30,134 nt of DNA from a virus. Shown here in pieces: positions 1-7,918 of this stretch. The notes beneath the pieces were generated by a model. It ran no database searches. It was not told where the DNA came from and worked only from the letters and a program-made list of their open reading frames with translations. Made by a program: the position numbers and the translations under genes. The stretch spans positions 1 through 30,134 of IMG/VR virus record IMGVR_UViG_3300000361_000007; one strand, given 5' to 3'. How positions within the stretch are numbered: position 1 is the first letter of the stretch; every line of letters starts with the position of its first letter.

Positions 1-22
1 GTAGTCCGCAAAACTCGCAGTG

Positions 23-121
23 TTCGGCGTCGAATTCCTCCGTAATAAGCCTTGAGAAAGGCTGAAGTGCAAGAATGGGCTCGGAGGGATTTGAACCACC
101 CTCATCGGCGTCATAGACGCC
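23..121. repeat. Three short hairpins flanking the att fragment
   Basis: Three short inverted repeats lie here: TTCG/CGAA at 23-34 (4 bp, 4-nt loop), AGCCTT/AAGGCT at 48-63 (6 bp, loop GAGA) and GGCGTC/GACGCC at 107-121 (6 bp, loop ATA). The last could be mistaken for an anticodon or variable arm of the neighbouring tRNA fragment, but it lacks a 7-nt loop with U33. Stem and loop sizes match the dense hairpin array at the other end of the window. Confidence 0.5.
76..100 (-). other. att: tRNA 3' fragment, candidate attachment site
   Basis: Read on the minus strand this is the 3' end of a tRNA with exact spacing: a 5+7+5 T-arm (loop TTCAAAT at 95-89), a 7-nt acceptor strand CGAGCCC (83-77) and discriminator A (76). 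The 5' half of the T-stem (GGTGG) pairs poorly with CCCTC, with one mismatch and one wobble. No matching 5' acceptor strand (GGGCTCG) or D-arm exists on the minus strand further right, so the tRNA is incomplete. Haloarchaeal proviruses often integrate into tRNA 3' ends next to their integrase, and the integrase starts 75 bases away. The mismatched T-stem suggests the identity block ends in or near the T-loop, which would be the crossover region. The isotype cannot be decided because the anticodon is absent. Confidence 0.65.
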
Positions 122-174
122 TCGGCTGCGATATCTGGTTGGTGTAATGCCGGTGTGGTGGTCAGGAGCAATCC

Positions 175-1215
175 ATGAACCATACACACCAACAAGGCAG
201 GAAGGTGCGCGACGAACATCCACGTAAAGTCCGACGGATGTTTCTTAAGAACAAGCGCGGCGAAGCCAAGAAGTCCACAGCTCGGGCATACGAATACCCG
301 ACAAAACACTTCGTTTCGTTTATCGAACGCGAGGGCATCGACTCGATGCGAGACGTTGACGGCTATCTAATTGAGCAGTGGAAGAACAAGAGACAAGACG
401 AGGTCGCACCAGTCACGTACCAAGGCAACGTCAAGAAAATCAAGACGTTCATCGGATTCTGTGAACGGTCGAACTTCATCACACACGGAACGTTCGACGC
501 AATAGACGTACCCTCAATCAAAACGTCCGATAAGTCCAGTGACGAGCAAGTAGATAGTGCAGAGGCCGAGCGCCTTCTCGACTACCTCGATACCTACGAA
601 TACGCGACACGGCAGCACGTCTTGTTCTCTGTTCTGTGGCAAACCGGCTGTCGAATATCCGGCGCAATCGGTCTGGACGTTGACGACGTGTCTGTGGTAA
701 ACACGGACGAATACGTGATTGACTATAGTAACCGTCCAGAGTCGGGAACGCCGCTCAAGAACGACGACGGTGGAGAGCGCCGAGTGACAATCACGAAGGA
801 ACTCTGCGCTCTCATTGAGGACTACAGGCAGGCTCACCGCCATGATGTGATTGACGACTACGGACGGGAGCCGCTGTTTACAACAGAATCACGGAGACTG
901 ACGCGCCAGAGAGCGTACAAGAATTTTACGGCTCTCACGAGACCGTGCGTTTACACCGATACGTGCCCGCACGCCAGAGACACAGATGAATGTGAGGCAG
1001 CTCGTCTCAAAAAGAAAGCCTTCGGCTGTCCTTCATCGAAATCTCTGCATCCCATACGACGTGGCTCTATCACGCATCACCTGAATAGCGGATGGCCGAA
1101 ACAGAAAGTCAGCGAGCGGTGTGACGTGAGCCTCGACGTACTGGAGACGCATTACAATAAACAGACAAAGGAAGACGAGCGACAGCAACGCAAGAAGTAC
1201 GTAGAGCAGTTATAG
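175..1215 (+). CDS. int: Tyrosine recombinase / integrase
   Basis: 346-residue site-specific recombinase that would integrate and excise the element at the tRNA-derived site. The N-terminal part (about 30-115) looks like the helical SAM-like core-binding domain. The catalytic domain shows the first Arg in TGCRISG (R160), the HxxR box HPIRR (H292, R295) and the nucleophile Tyr in ETHYN (Y327). Between boxes I and II lies a Cys/His-rich insertion (C258, C264, H266, C273, C285) that could bind a metal. The length is normal for haloarchaeal integrases. The ATG is preceded by GGAG about 8 bases upstream. It is transcribed away from the att fragment and convergent with the late block. Confidence 0.95.
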   Translation: MNHTHQQGRKVRDEHPRKVRRMFLKNKRGEAKKSTARAYEYPTKHFVSFIEREGIDSMRDVDGYLIEQWKNKRQDEVAPVTYQGNVKKIKTFIGFCERSNFITHGTFDAIDVPSIKTSDKSSDEQVDSAEAERLLDYLDTYEYATRQHVLFSVLWQTGCRISGAIGLDVDDVSVVNTDEYVIDYSNRPESGTPLKNDDGGERRVTITKELCALIEDYRQAHRHDVIDDYGREPLFTTESRRLTRQRAYKNFTALTRPCVYTDTCPHARDTDECEAARLKKKAFGCPSSKSLHPIRRGSITHHLNSGWPKQKVSERCDVSLDVLETHYNKQTKEDERQQRKKYVEQL

Positions 1216-1252
1216 GACGAGAAGGCCGCGAGTAGACTATTGGTCAAAAGTG

Positions 1253-1259
1253 TTATTTA
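1253..1259 (+). promoter_or_regulatory. TATA-like box for the small membrane gene
   Basis: TTATTTA is centred 25 bases upstream of the ATG at 1281, the spacing expected for an archaeal promoter giving a leaderless transcript. No Shine-Dalgarno sequence is seen before that ATG, which agrees with leaderless initiation. Confidence 0.4.
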
Positions 1260-1280
1260 CTGCCAGATTGTATATTTGAT

Positions 1281-1532
1281 ATGGAACTACCCGCAAGAAT
1301 TAAAGAATACTTCGTTGTGAGTATGGTTATCATCTTATTCTCGTTTGTCATATATGGGCTCTTATATGAGTTTAGTGATGTTGGTGCTGGTGGTCCCTTT
1401 TCTGGAATCTTCTCGCTTGTCGCCCAAGTAACCGGAGTCGCGTTTAGTATTCTGACATCTCCCTACACTATAGCCCTCGCTATCATTGCTCTCATACTGG
1501 TACCCTTAGCATCTATCGACAGTGGAAGATAG
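1281..1532 (+). CDS. Small protein with two membrane segments
   Basis: 83 residues, not recognised as a family member. Two hydrophobic stretches (about 11-30 and 62-79) flank a Gly-rich loop with VGAGGPFSG near residues 37-45. The short N-terminus is charged and the C-terminus ends in DSGR. It lies 65 bases after the integrase on the same strand with its own candidate promoter. Holin, superinfection-exclusion or other envelope roles are all possible for a small viral membrane protein; none is shown by the sequence. Confidence 0.6.
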   Translation: MELPARIKEYFVVSMVIILFSFVIYGLLYEFSDVGAGGPFSGIFSLVAQVTGVAFSILTSPYTIALAIIALILVPLASIDSGR

Positions 1533-1624
1533 CTCAAAGCCGGGAACGCGGGCCGAGACAGTGTAGCCACTGACCGAGGTGGGGTCAATAAAATAAATGC
1601 AAAAATCGGAGCGCCTACCCGTCG

Positions 1625-1993
1625 TTACAGAGGCGGAGTGATAGCAGTAGTTCCGATGTAAAAGGTAATAATCAGTGGAGTTAGAAACCACCACGGTTCG
1701 TGTTTAATCGTCTTCATGCCTATCGTCTTGTACTCCGGGTCGTCGTGGGACAGACTGCGAAACGCGGGCTTCCCGAATATTGAGTAGCCGACCAGTAAGA
1801 GTACGAGAACGCCAACCGGAGCTTCAAGACTGGAAGCGTACAGAGTACCAAGAAGGAGACCGACGAGACCGAGCTGGAAGGCGTGAAGCTCATTGACAGT
1901 CACGGGGTGTCCGATAACCGGGTCACGAAACATCACGCGGTCGCCTCTCTGTAGCAATTTCCGCTTATCTGGTTCCTGGTATTCGTCAGTCAT
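1625..1993 (-). CDS. Membrane protein at the end of the late block
   Basis: 122 residues, function unknown. A charged N-terminal segment (about 1-35) is followed by hydrophobic stretches at about 38-54, 59-75 and 100-120, so three membrane passes are likely. It is the last gene of the minus-strand virion block, 6 bases downstream of the tail-fibre stop and convergent with the plus-strand small membrane gene. A late position and several membrane helices would fit a lysis or envelope function, but no diagnostic motif is visible. Confidence 0.6.
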   Translation of the reverse strand: MTDEYQEPDKRKLLQRGDRVMFRDPVIGHPVTVNELHAFQLGLVGLLLGTLYASSLEAPVGVLVLLLVGYSIFGKPAFRSLSHDDPEYKTIGMKTIKHEPWWFLTPLIITFYIGTTAITPPL

Positions 1994-1999
1994 TGTAGC

Positions 2000-3217
2000 T
2001 CAATATTCATTGAAATGTCGTTCAGACTCGTCCTCCAGAGTATAATCACCCGACCCGTTCTCGATAGACTGAACATCTGAATCGCCGTCGTAGAATCGAG
2101 AAATGGCATCTTCCCACGATTCATCGTCCTTCTTGGTGGTAATCATACCGCGACCCTGCGTGCTTTTGTCGTCAGTCCGGCGACCGAGTACAATTACATC
2201 GTACTCTCCGTCCTCGTTAGCGTTGACCTCCCAGTTGTCTGTATCGAGGTAGGCAACCCCGAAGTGGTTCACTGGAGTTACGCTCGTTATCCAGTCGTCA
2301 CCAAAATCGCCATTCAGTACGTACTCGGGGAAGTCTGGAGTGGGTGTGTCACCCTCCACCGTCACTCTGTCTCGGTAGATAAGACCACCGGAGACTGGTC
2401 CCTCGTATGTTCCATGCCGAAGGTCGTAATTTGAATCCGAGGGATGGTCAATAACAAAGTCCTTGTTTCCACCGACCTCGAAATCGTTCTTGACTTCTAC
2501 TTCGCCAGCAGAAATAGACAATTCGGTGTTACCACCAATACGAGTGTCTATGAATCCATCCCCCATCCAAATACGCGACGAAACTCCATTTGGGAATGTA
2601 TTATAAATAGACGACGTTGAAGAAGAATCCGCACCGATACGAAGGGAACCCTCGGTTATCAATGCCCCCTCTGCGCGAAAACTGCCTGATGTTTCGATGT
2701 CTCCATGACTCTCTACAGCGTCAACTGCATCTTGTGGGTCTATCGGTTGGGGCTGCGAATGAACTTCGTTGTCCCTGTGTTCGGATATGGACTCAGAGAT
2801 ATCGGAGGGGACTGCGTACGTGACACTGTGTGCCTCGTCACCGTGTTCTTCCGGTGGCTGTGGTCTGGTATGCACGCCCTCACTTTCGTGTTCACTGAGC
2901 GCGTTAGAAATATCACTGTAATACGCCAACTCTCTCCACGAGCTGCTGCCGCCGTCGTACACTGCAAGACGACGATTGTCAGTTCGCCACACCAAGTGTC
3001 CGGGTTCTGGACTGCCGGGATATCCCGAACCAGATTCACTTTCGAGTCTGTCGTTAGTCAGTGATACGAGGTACTGAACGTCCTTAATCAGATTACGGTT
3101 GACGAAATTGTCCCACGCATCAACCGGCTGTTCTCCCTTAACATAGCTGTAGCCAGCCGGGAAGGCCTCGCCAACGTCGCCCCAAGATGTTTCTAAATTA
3201 GTAGAATAGTCTGCCAT
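2000..3217 (-). CDS. Tail fibre / receptor-binding protein
   Basis: 405 residues, Ser/Gly/Asp-rich and beta-prone. Residues 1-100 look like a baseplate-attachment part. A duplicated module follows (about 100-150): two segments each start SDIS, carry SEH and end VHxxPQP, a His-containing fibre-repeat style. A long repetitive middle (about 165-260) has alternating hydrophobic residues typical of trimeric fibres. It directly follows the gpI-like baseplate gene, the position of fibre genes in P2-like tails. Host receptor binding is inferred from position and composition. The GLUG protein at 22772-24544 could be a second receptor-binding protein. Confidence 0.75.
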   Translation of the reverse strand: MADYSTNLETSWGDVGEAFPAGYSYVKGEQPVDAWDNFVNRNLIKDVQYLVSLTNDRLESESGSGYPGSPEPGHLVWRTDNRRLAVYDGGSSSWRELAYYSDISNALSEHESEGVHTRPQPPEEHGDEAHSVTYAVPSDISESISEHRDNEVHSQPQPIDPQDAVDAVESHGDIETSGSFRAEGALITEGSLRIGADSSSTSSIYNTFPNGVSSRIWMGDGFIDTRIGGNTELSISAGEVEVKNDFEVGGNKDFVIDHPSDSNYDLRHGTYEGPVSGGLIYRDRVTVEGDTPTPDFPEYVLNGDFGDDWITSVTPVNHFGVAYLDTDNWEVNANEDGEYDVIVLGRRTDDKSTQGRGMITTKKDDESWEDAISRFYDGDSDVQSIENGSGDYTLEDESERHFNEY

Positions 3218-3219
3218 AG

Positions 3220-3837
3220 TTATCCAAGCAATCCGGCGTATGTTCCACCCTCGCCGGTAGGGTCGTCTCCGTCGCCAAGCCCATCGTATCCGAGCTCAGC
3301 GTCGTGTGTGTCGTTCGCGTAGTCGTCCGGGCTGATGTATGTGAACGTGCCAAACTCAAGTGCCTCAATCCGATAGCCTGCGGCAATATTGTTTTTCAGA
3401 ATCTCAACAAAGTCCTGCACGGGAACTGCAATTTCATCGAGTGCGTTCTGTTGTATGTTGAGATATGCCGTTGCAGTATCCTCAGAATATTCTATCGTCT
3501 CCGGTGGAATATTCAGAATCGTTGAAGCTATTTCGAGCAGGTCTTCTGCTGTCCCACCACCGGCGTTCTGAGCAAATTCAGATATTACTCGTGCGCGATA
3601 TTGCTCGCGTGGCTCTTGTACTCGTGGCGGCAAATCGACAAGCTTTGCTAACTCGAATAGGGAATCTACCGAGTCTGCTGTCTGGACATTTGAATTAGCA
3701 TCCGCCGATTCAATGTTGTGGTCTGTGCGTTCAATCGCCTTCCCGACTGGTTCGAGCAGTTTGTGGTTATTGCTGCCGGTATTTATCGGAAAGTATGATG
3801 GAAGGCCTCTGGTAAGCTCCTCTCCTTCATTGGGCAT
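3220..3837 (-). CDS. gpI-like baseplate protein
   Basis: 205 residues, corresponding to the P2 gpI / YmfQ (DUF2313-like) group that links the baseplate to fibres. Visible features are the N-terminal LPSYFP segment, LFELAKLVDLPPR near 60-75, the REQYRARVISEFA helix near 80-92, and GGTAEDLLEIAS near 94-105, a pattern of short-tail-fibre connector proteins. It lies between the gpJ-like gene (3 bases apart) and the fibre gene (2 bases apart), the conserved J-I-fibre order. Assigned from motif style and synteny. Confidence 0.75.
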   Translation of the reverse strand: MPNEGEELTRGLPSYFPINTGSNNHKLLEPVGKAIERTDHNIESADANSNVQTADSVDSLFELAKLVDLPPRVQEPREQYRARVISEFAQNAGGGTAEDLLEIASTILNIPPETIEYSEDTATAYLNIQQNALDEIAVPVQDFVEILKNNIAAGYRIEALEFGTFTYISPDDYANDTHDAELGYDGLGDGDDPTGEGGTYAGLLG

Positions 3838-3840
3838 GGA

Positions 3841-5076
3841 TTACACCTCCGTTGTGTCAATCTCAATCGACCCATCAGTTGCGTCTGTTGTCGCTCTCTC
3901 GTTGTCGTCTATAGAGATATTTGAGCTACCGGACGGTGGCTGCGACGTATCTACTTCGAGATTGTCGATATCATAGACACCGCGGATGTTGCGAATCGCG
4001 TATTTGATTTCTCCGATAACGACCTCCTCGCCAACACCGAGCTGGCCGCTGGCCGCGTTTCCTGTCGAAAGTATCCCACCGACGTATCTGGTAATTTCGT
4101 CACGAACTGCGTCGTCTCCCTCATACTCGTCCGTCACGCTGATATTAGCCGAGATGTATATTTGCACAGGGATGTGTCGAGAAAACTCAACGGAGAACGT
4201 CTGTCCGTTGCTCAGAGTAGCATCTGTCGTTACCGGACTGCCATACGCTCCGGCATAGGCTGTATCTCCCGCTGCCTTAGTTTCCAGTATTAATTGGCCT
4301 ATGTCTTCGTCGTCGCCTCCCTCAACGACCAGTTCAAATGAATGGGCGGGAAGGCCGCCGGACCCCGTGTTATCCACGCTCGTATCGTTGGTGAATATGG
4401 ATACGTTGGTCACTCCATCGAGCGAACTGGTACCAGAAACGAGTGCAGCAGCAGTTGCTTTTGCGCCCTCGGCCAGTTCGTGCTTTGCCCGCTCACGAAG
4501 TTCGTCGTCTGTCTCGCGTTCTGCTCCGCCCTCTGTTGGGTCCGGGTTAGTAACGGCCTCGATTCCAGACGGTGGTGTGGGCATAACCACGAGCGTGTTA
4601 GAGCCAAGTATTCCATCAACGCCGGGGTTCTTGGATTCGACGGGAACCGCTATTTCTGTGTCCCCTTCTTCAAGCGTTACAGACTGAGTCGTCTCGAACC
4701 GAACAGGGTCGAAGCGGTGGTCAGTCTGAACAGTCGTCCCTCTCGGAATTGTGTAGTCGGTGCTGGCGGCGTTCTCGCGGGAAAAGATTACCTCTCCCGT
4801 AGCACGCCGTCCAGAACGTCTCCGAACGCCGATAAGAGCAGTGAGTAAGTCCAATGCGCGACCATCGGCATTATCAATCTGAGCGGAGCTTAGAACGAGA
4901 CCGATATCTTGCTGTGCTTCCGCAAGACGCTCCGCTACTGGTGTATAAAAAGCACGAATAACGGAAAATTCGCCGTCGTTTAAGTCTTCACCGAACTCGT
5001 CTCGTGCATCTTCGATTAGCGCATCAAGAATGTCATCGGCGGTGTCTTCTACAAAAGTTCCATCTACAATAGTCAT
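3841..5076 (-). CDS. Baseplate J-like protein
   Basis: 411 residues, clear Baseplate_J family. The N-terminal helical part (about 10-75) contains DGRALDLLTALIGV, the family's usual entry motif. The TIPRGTTVQT segment near 113-122, NPGVDGILGSNT near 150-161 and the TDDELRERAKHEL helix near 188-200 are characteristic. The protein forms the baseplate wedge periphery that triggers sheath contraction. It overlaps no neighbour but is only 1 base from the gp25-like gene and 3 from the gpI-like gene, so the set is co-transcribed. Confidence 0.92.
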   Translation of the reverse strand: MTIVDGTFVEDTADDILDALIEDARDEFGEDLNDGEFSVIRAFYTPVAERLAEAQQDIGLVLSSAQIDNADGRALDLLTALIGVRRRSGRRATGEVIFSRENAASTDYTIPRGTTVQTDHRFDPVRFETTQSVTLEEGDTEIAVPVESKNPGVDGILGSNTLVVMPTPPSGIEAVTNPDPTEGGAERETDDELRERAKHELAEGAKATAAALVSGTSSLDGVTNVSIFTNDTSVDNTGSGGLPAHSFELVVEGGDDEDIGQLILETKAAGDTAYAGAYGSPVTTDATLSNGQTFSVEFSRHIPVQIYISANISVTDEYEGDDAVRDEITRYVGGILSTGNAASGQLGVGEEVVIGEIKYAIRNIRGVYDIDNLEVDTSQPPSGSSNISIDDNERATTDATDGSIEIDTTEV

Positions 5077-5077
5077 G

Positions 5078-5398
5078 TCAATTTACCTCGAATGTGAAAG
5101 TTTCTCCGCCTTGATAGACTACGCTGACCTCCAGCGTGTTTGGTAGTTCGTTGTGTCTTTCGACAACTATGGTCTCTACGTCGATGTTGGGCGTAGTTCT
5201 GTTAGCCAGTCGGTTGACGTGAAGACGTATTCTTGATTCAGCACTGTCGTGGTCTACTGACCCGATTTCTTTAGAAAAGAAGTCAGTCACACCGAGTGCA
5301 AGATACTGTTCAAACTGTTCTCGTGATTCAGCTACTCCGAGGTCATTCCGGTGGTCAATGACAATATCAAAGTCTTCGTCAATCAGTAAGTCCTTCAT
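5078..5398 (-). CDS. gpW/gp25-like baseplate wedge protein
   Basis: 106 residues, the usual length of gp25-like wedge proteins. The family pattern is visible: a central helix EQFEQYLALGVTDFF, a short linker, the SAESRIRLHVNRLA helix and a strand-rich C-terminus ending in VVYQGGETFTFEV. These proteins nucleate sheath assembly at the baseplate. The gene starts with an ATGA overlap with the spike gene's stop and is followed by the gpJ-like gene. Confidence 0.88.
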   Translation of the reverse strand: MKDLLIDEDFDIVIDHRNDLGVAESREQFEQYLALGVTDFFSKEIGSVDHDSAESRIRLHVNRLANRTTPNIDVETIVVERHNELPNTLEVSVVYQGGETFTFEVN

Positions 5399-6051
5399 GC
5401 GATTTTTGTATCAGTCCCATCTTCGTTCGGTATATCTGTCGTCCCGCTGCCTCCTGAATCAGTCCAGCTATAATCGTGTGTGTGGTCTTGAATAGCCACA
5501 CTTACTGCCGACTCGACCTCACCGACTATAATATCAGTCAGTGCGTCGATAAAGACTGATTCCTCCGCGTCAACGGAAATGTCATTTTCTGACTCTATGA
5601 CGATATCATTCTCTGACTCGATAGTAACGTCGTGACCACCTTCGAGAACAATCTGATACCTGTTTACAAATTCGTCGTACACGAAAGACAAGTGTGTGTC
5701 CGAATCCGAAGCAAGGGTGATATCGTACTTTCCAGAATCGTTTTTCTGAAACCGCAGCTCGGTCTCGTCGTCAAGTTTCAGACACACGTCACCCTCTCCG
5801 AGACCTTCGGGGAGCTGTGGCTTCGCCGGATTATGCGGGAACCGGGCGACCCGTTCCCGGTCAACCGTTGCTACTTCAACAATATCACCCTCCTCTGGAA
5901 CGAGCCACATGGACGGTTTCGAGGTTAGGAATGGAATCTCACGCCGTTCAACGCCAGGGCCGGTAACGACGCTGACGAAGACCTTGTTTATTTCTTCGTC
6001 AACGAATACAGATGAGACTCGTCCAAGCTTTGTTTCCGTCATATAAATCAC
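5395..6051 (-). CDS. gpV-like baseplate spike protein
   Basis: 218 residues. The N-terminal half (about 5-90) has the alternating strand pattern of the OB-fold in gpV/gp5-type spikes. Residues 130-185 form repeated strands (TIESENDIVIESENDISV) typical of the triple-stranded beta-helix needle. A HTH sequence (His-x-His) near residue 193 could be the metal-binding spike tip described in gpV-type spikes. The start at 6051 overlaps the upstream stop as ATGA; a second ATG three codons later is an alternative start. Confidence 0.82.
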   Translation of the reverse strand: MIYMTETKLGRVSSVFVDEEINKVFVSVVTGPGVERREIPFLTSKPSMWLVPEEGDIVEVATVDRERVARFPHNPAKPQLPEGLGEGDVCLKLDDETELRFQKNDSGKYDITLASDSDTHLSFVYDEFVNRYQIVLEGGHDVTIESENDIVIESENDISVDAEESVFIDALTDIIVGEVESAVSVAIQDHTHDYSWTDSGGSGTTDIPNEDGTDTKIA

Positions 6052-7373
6052 TCCGAGGGGTCAACCGGGTTCTCGCCGTCTTCCAAATCTTCTTCGGTCT
6101 CGAAGAATTGGTCAGTTTCGTAGTCGTAAATCACAGAGCTAACCTCGACTTCCGGGGCTATTCGACTAACCTCTGCTGTAATTTGCCAGCCGACTCTTGC
6201 GTTTACCTTATGTAGAACGCGATTCACGATGAACCGACCGCCCTCAACAGTCCGGTCACAGACCCGACTCTGTTCTGGTGTGACTGCGATAAAGTCGCCA
6301 ACTGTCAACTCAGCCAGAGTCGTTTTGTCTTCTGAGGACATACCGTTGAACTCGATGGTGCCAGAGTTGTGGCTCATGTAGCTATCAATGAATTTCCTTT
6401 GTATCGCGCTCTCCATTTCCTCCTGACTGCGAACGCGAAGTGGGTCATCGAGAACGCCGTGGTTTCCTTCGAGGGACTTGTCTACGGTCTCGACCTGGGC
6501 AACGAAATGAACATCTCTGGTTTCTTCGTCTCCGAATCTGGCTGCTGTCAATGGTAGCGGAATACGATAGCGAACAGCGGAGCTTCTACCGTGCAAAGAT
6601 ACCAGACTGTTACGTGACGTTCCGACGTGATATCCTGAAATACTAAGCGTATCGAGTTGTGGGTCTCCGTACACGGCAAGTGCATTAATCGACCGAGATT
6701 CTGGTAGCCCAACTTCGAGAACGCCGTCTTTGTCTGACCATACAACGACACCGAAGACCTCCTCTACTTCTTTGAGGGCAGCATAGAGTGTATAGTCGTC
6801 AAAGTCAAAGCCAGCCTCGTGCTTGTGAATATTTGCACTCAGCTCAATAGCCCGCATACCGTGGTCAACCACAAATGACACCGCCTGTCCAAGTGTACTG
6901 GAACCTACTGTATCTTCGATGCGGTCGCGTCTCGTTCTAAGTGCTTTTTCAGACACGCTATCGTCTACAATTTCGATTCCCGTGAGCAGACCGTTAGGGT
7001 CATTTCGTCGGCTGAATAGTTCCTCAACAATTTCCTCACAGGTAATACTGTTGTATGATTCACTGATAGTCTCGTCTTCGAGTATAGTGAGGGGGTCAAG
7101 CAACTCGACCCACGCCTGCTCCTCCCCGAATGTGATACCGTCCTCGGGCACGTAGTAGCGGTTCTGTTTCACACCGCCGATTGAGAGATTGACGGGTTCT
7201 CGGTATGCGCTCCTGTCTTCAATTAAGGACGCTGCTTCTATCGAGACCTTCACGCGAGCGTAGGCAAACTTGTGACGCTTGGCTCTTGTCGAAATTTCAT
7301 ACGGACGAATACGGATACCTCGCTGTGGAAACTCCAGCTCTACGCCATTAGCTAAGTCACAGGCCTGAACCAT
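6048..7373 (-). CDS. gpD-like baseplate hub protein
   Basis: 441 residues, assigned as the tail hub (P2 gpD / T4 gp27 role), which connects tube to spike. The protein is beta-rich throughout, with LEVGLPESRSINAL near 220-235 and a C-terminal domain containing ELTVGDFIAVTPEQSR. Its place between the gpU-like gene and the spike gene matches the U-D-V order. The C-terminal tail is very acidic. The stop overlaps the spike start by ATGA and the start overlaps the gpU-like stop by one base, so translation is likely coupled. Confidence 0.75.
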   Translation of the reverse strand: MVQACDLANGVELEFPQRGIRIRPYEISTRAKRHKFAYARVKVSIEAASLIEDRSAYREPVNLSIGGVKQNRYYVPEDGITFGEEQAWVELLDPLTILEDETISESYNSITCEEIVEELFSRRNDPNGLLTGIEIVDDSVSEKALRTRRDRIEDTVGSSTLGQAVSFVVDHGMRAIELSANIHKHEAGFDFDDYTLYAALKEVEEVFGVVVWSDKDGVLEVGLPESRSINALAVYGDPQLDTLSISGYHVGTSRNSLVSLHGRSSAVRYRIPLPLTAARFGDEETRDVHFVAQVETVDKSLEGNHGVLDDPLRVRSQEEMESAIQRKFIDSYMSHNSGTIEFNGMSSEDKTTLAELTVGDFIAVTPEQSRVCDRTVEGGRFIVNRVLHKVNARVGWQITAEVSRIAPEVEVSSVIYDYETDQFFETEEDLEDGENPVDPSE

Positions 7374-7918
7374 TATCTACCTCTCAATAAGTCGGCTTCT
7401 TCATCTGTAACATCCTGTAGTGGGTTTCCTAAACCATCCTGCAAAATGCCTGCATTGTAGAAGCGCAAGTGTTGGGCTTCGTCTACGCCGGTAGAGACGA
7501 GGTCGAGTGAATATTCATATAGATATTGCCCGGTCTGTGGCTCCCATCCAATCGGACCTTCGTGTTCTCCTTTTACGACGCGAACCTCGCCCTCCCACCC
7601 CGGTGTTTCGAGGTCGGCTGGTTGGTTGTGGTCAAGAATACGAGCGAAGGCCGGTAACTCACTTTCGCGGAGTTTGCCAGAAATATGAATTTCCCTGTTG
7701 TGTCCGTGAACCTCAAACACGTCTTCGAGACCACAGAAGTTTGCGTGACGGACAAGGTTCCGCTCTTTCGTCACCGAAATCCTCTCGGGCATAAAGAACG
7801 GCCCGAAGTTAGCGCCGTTCCCGCTGATTCCGAATTTGTTGTCACGGGCCGATGTAGTAGGTTCGTCGCTACTTCCGGCGCTTCTGCTTCCGCCTCCTCC
7901 GTTTGGTGCTATAATCAT
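7373..7918 (-). CDS. gpU-like tail protein
   Basis: 181 residues. Residues 1-30 are a flexible Gly/Ser leader; the folded part includes FGPFFMPERISVTKERN, a REIHISGKLRESELPAF segment and YEYSLDLVSTG near the end. This layout, a strand-rich domain describing a field or value frame followed by a C-terminal strand, resembles the P2 gpU group acting at the tube-baseplate joint. It sits between tape measure and hub, where such a protein belongs. Assignment is by synteny and pattern, without a distinctive motif. Confidence 0.65.
   Translation of the reverse strand: MIIAPNGGGGSRSAGSSDEPTTSARDNKFGISGNGANFGPFFMPERISVTKERNLVRHANFCGLEDVFEVHGHNREIHISGKLRESELPAFARILDHNQPADLETPGWEGEVRVVKGEHEGPIGWEPQTGQYLYEYSLDLVSTGVDEAQHLRFYNAGILQDGLGNPLQDVTDEEADLLRGR

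Noticed and set aside
107-121. Anticodon arm of a complete tRNA
   Set aside because: The hairpin has a 3-nt loop and no U33, and no 5' acceptor or D-arm is present; the tRNA is only a 3' fragment.
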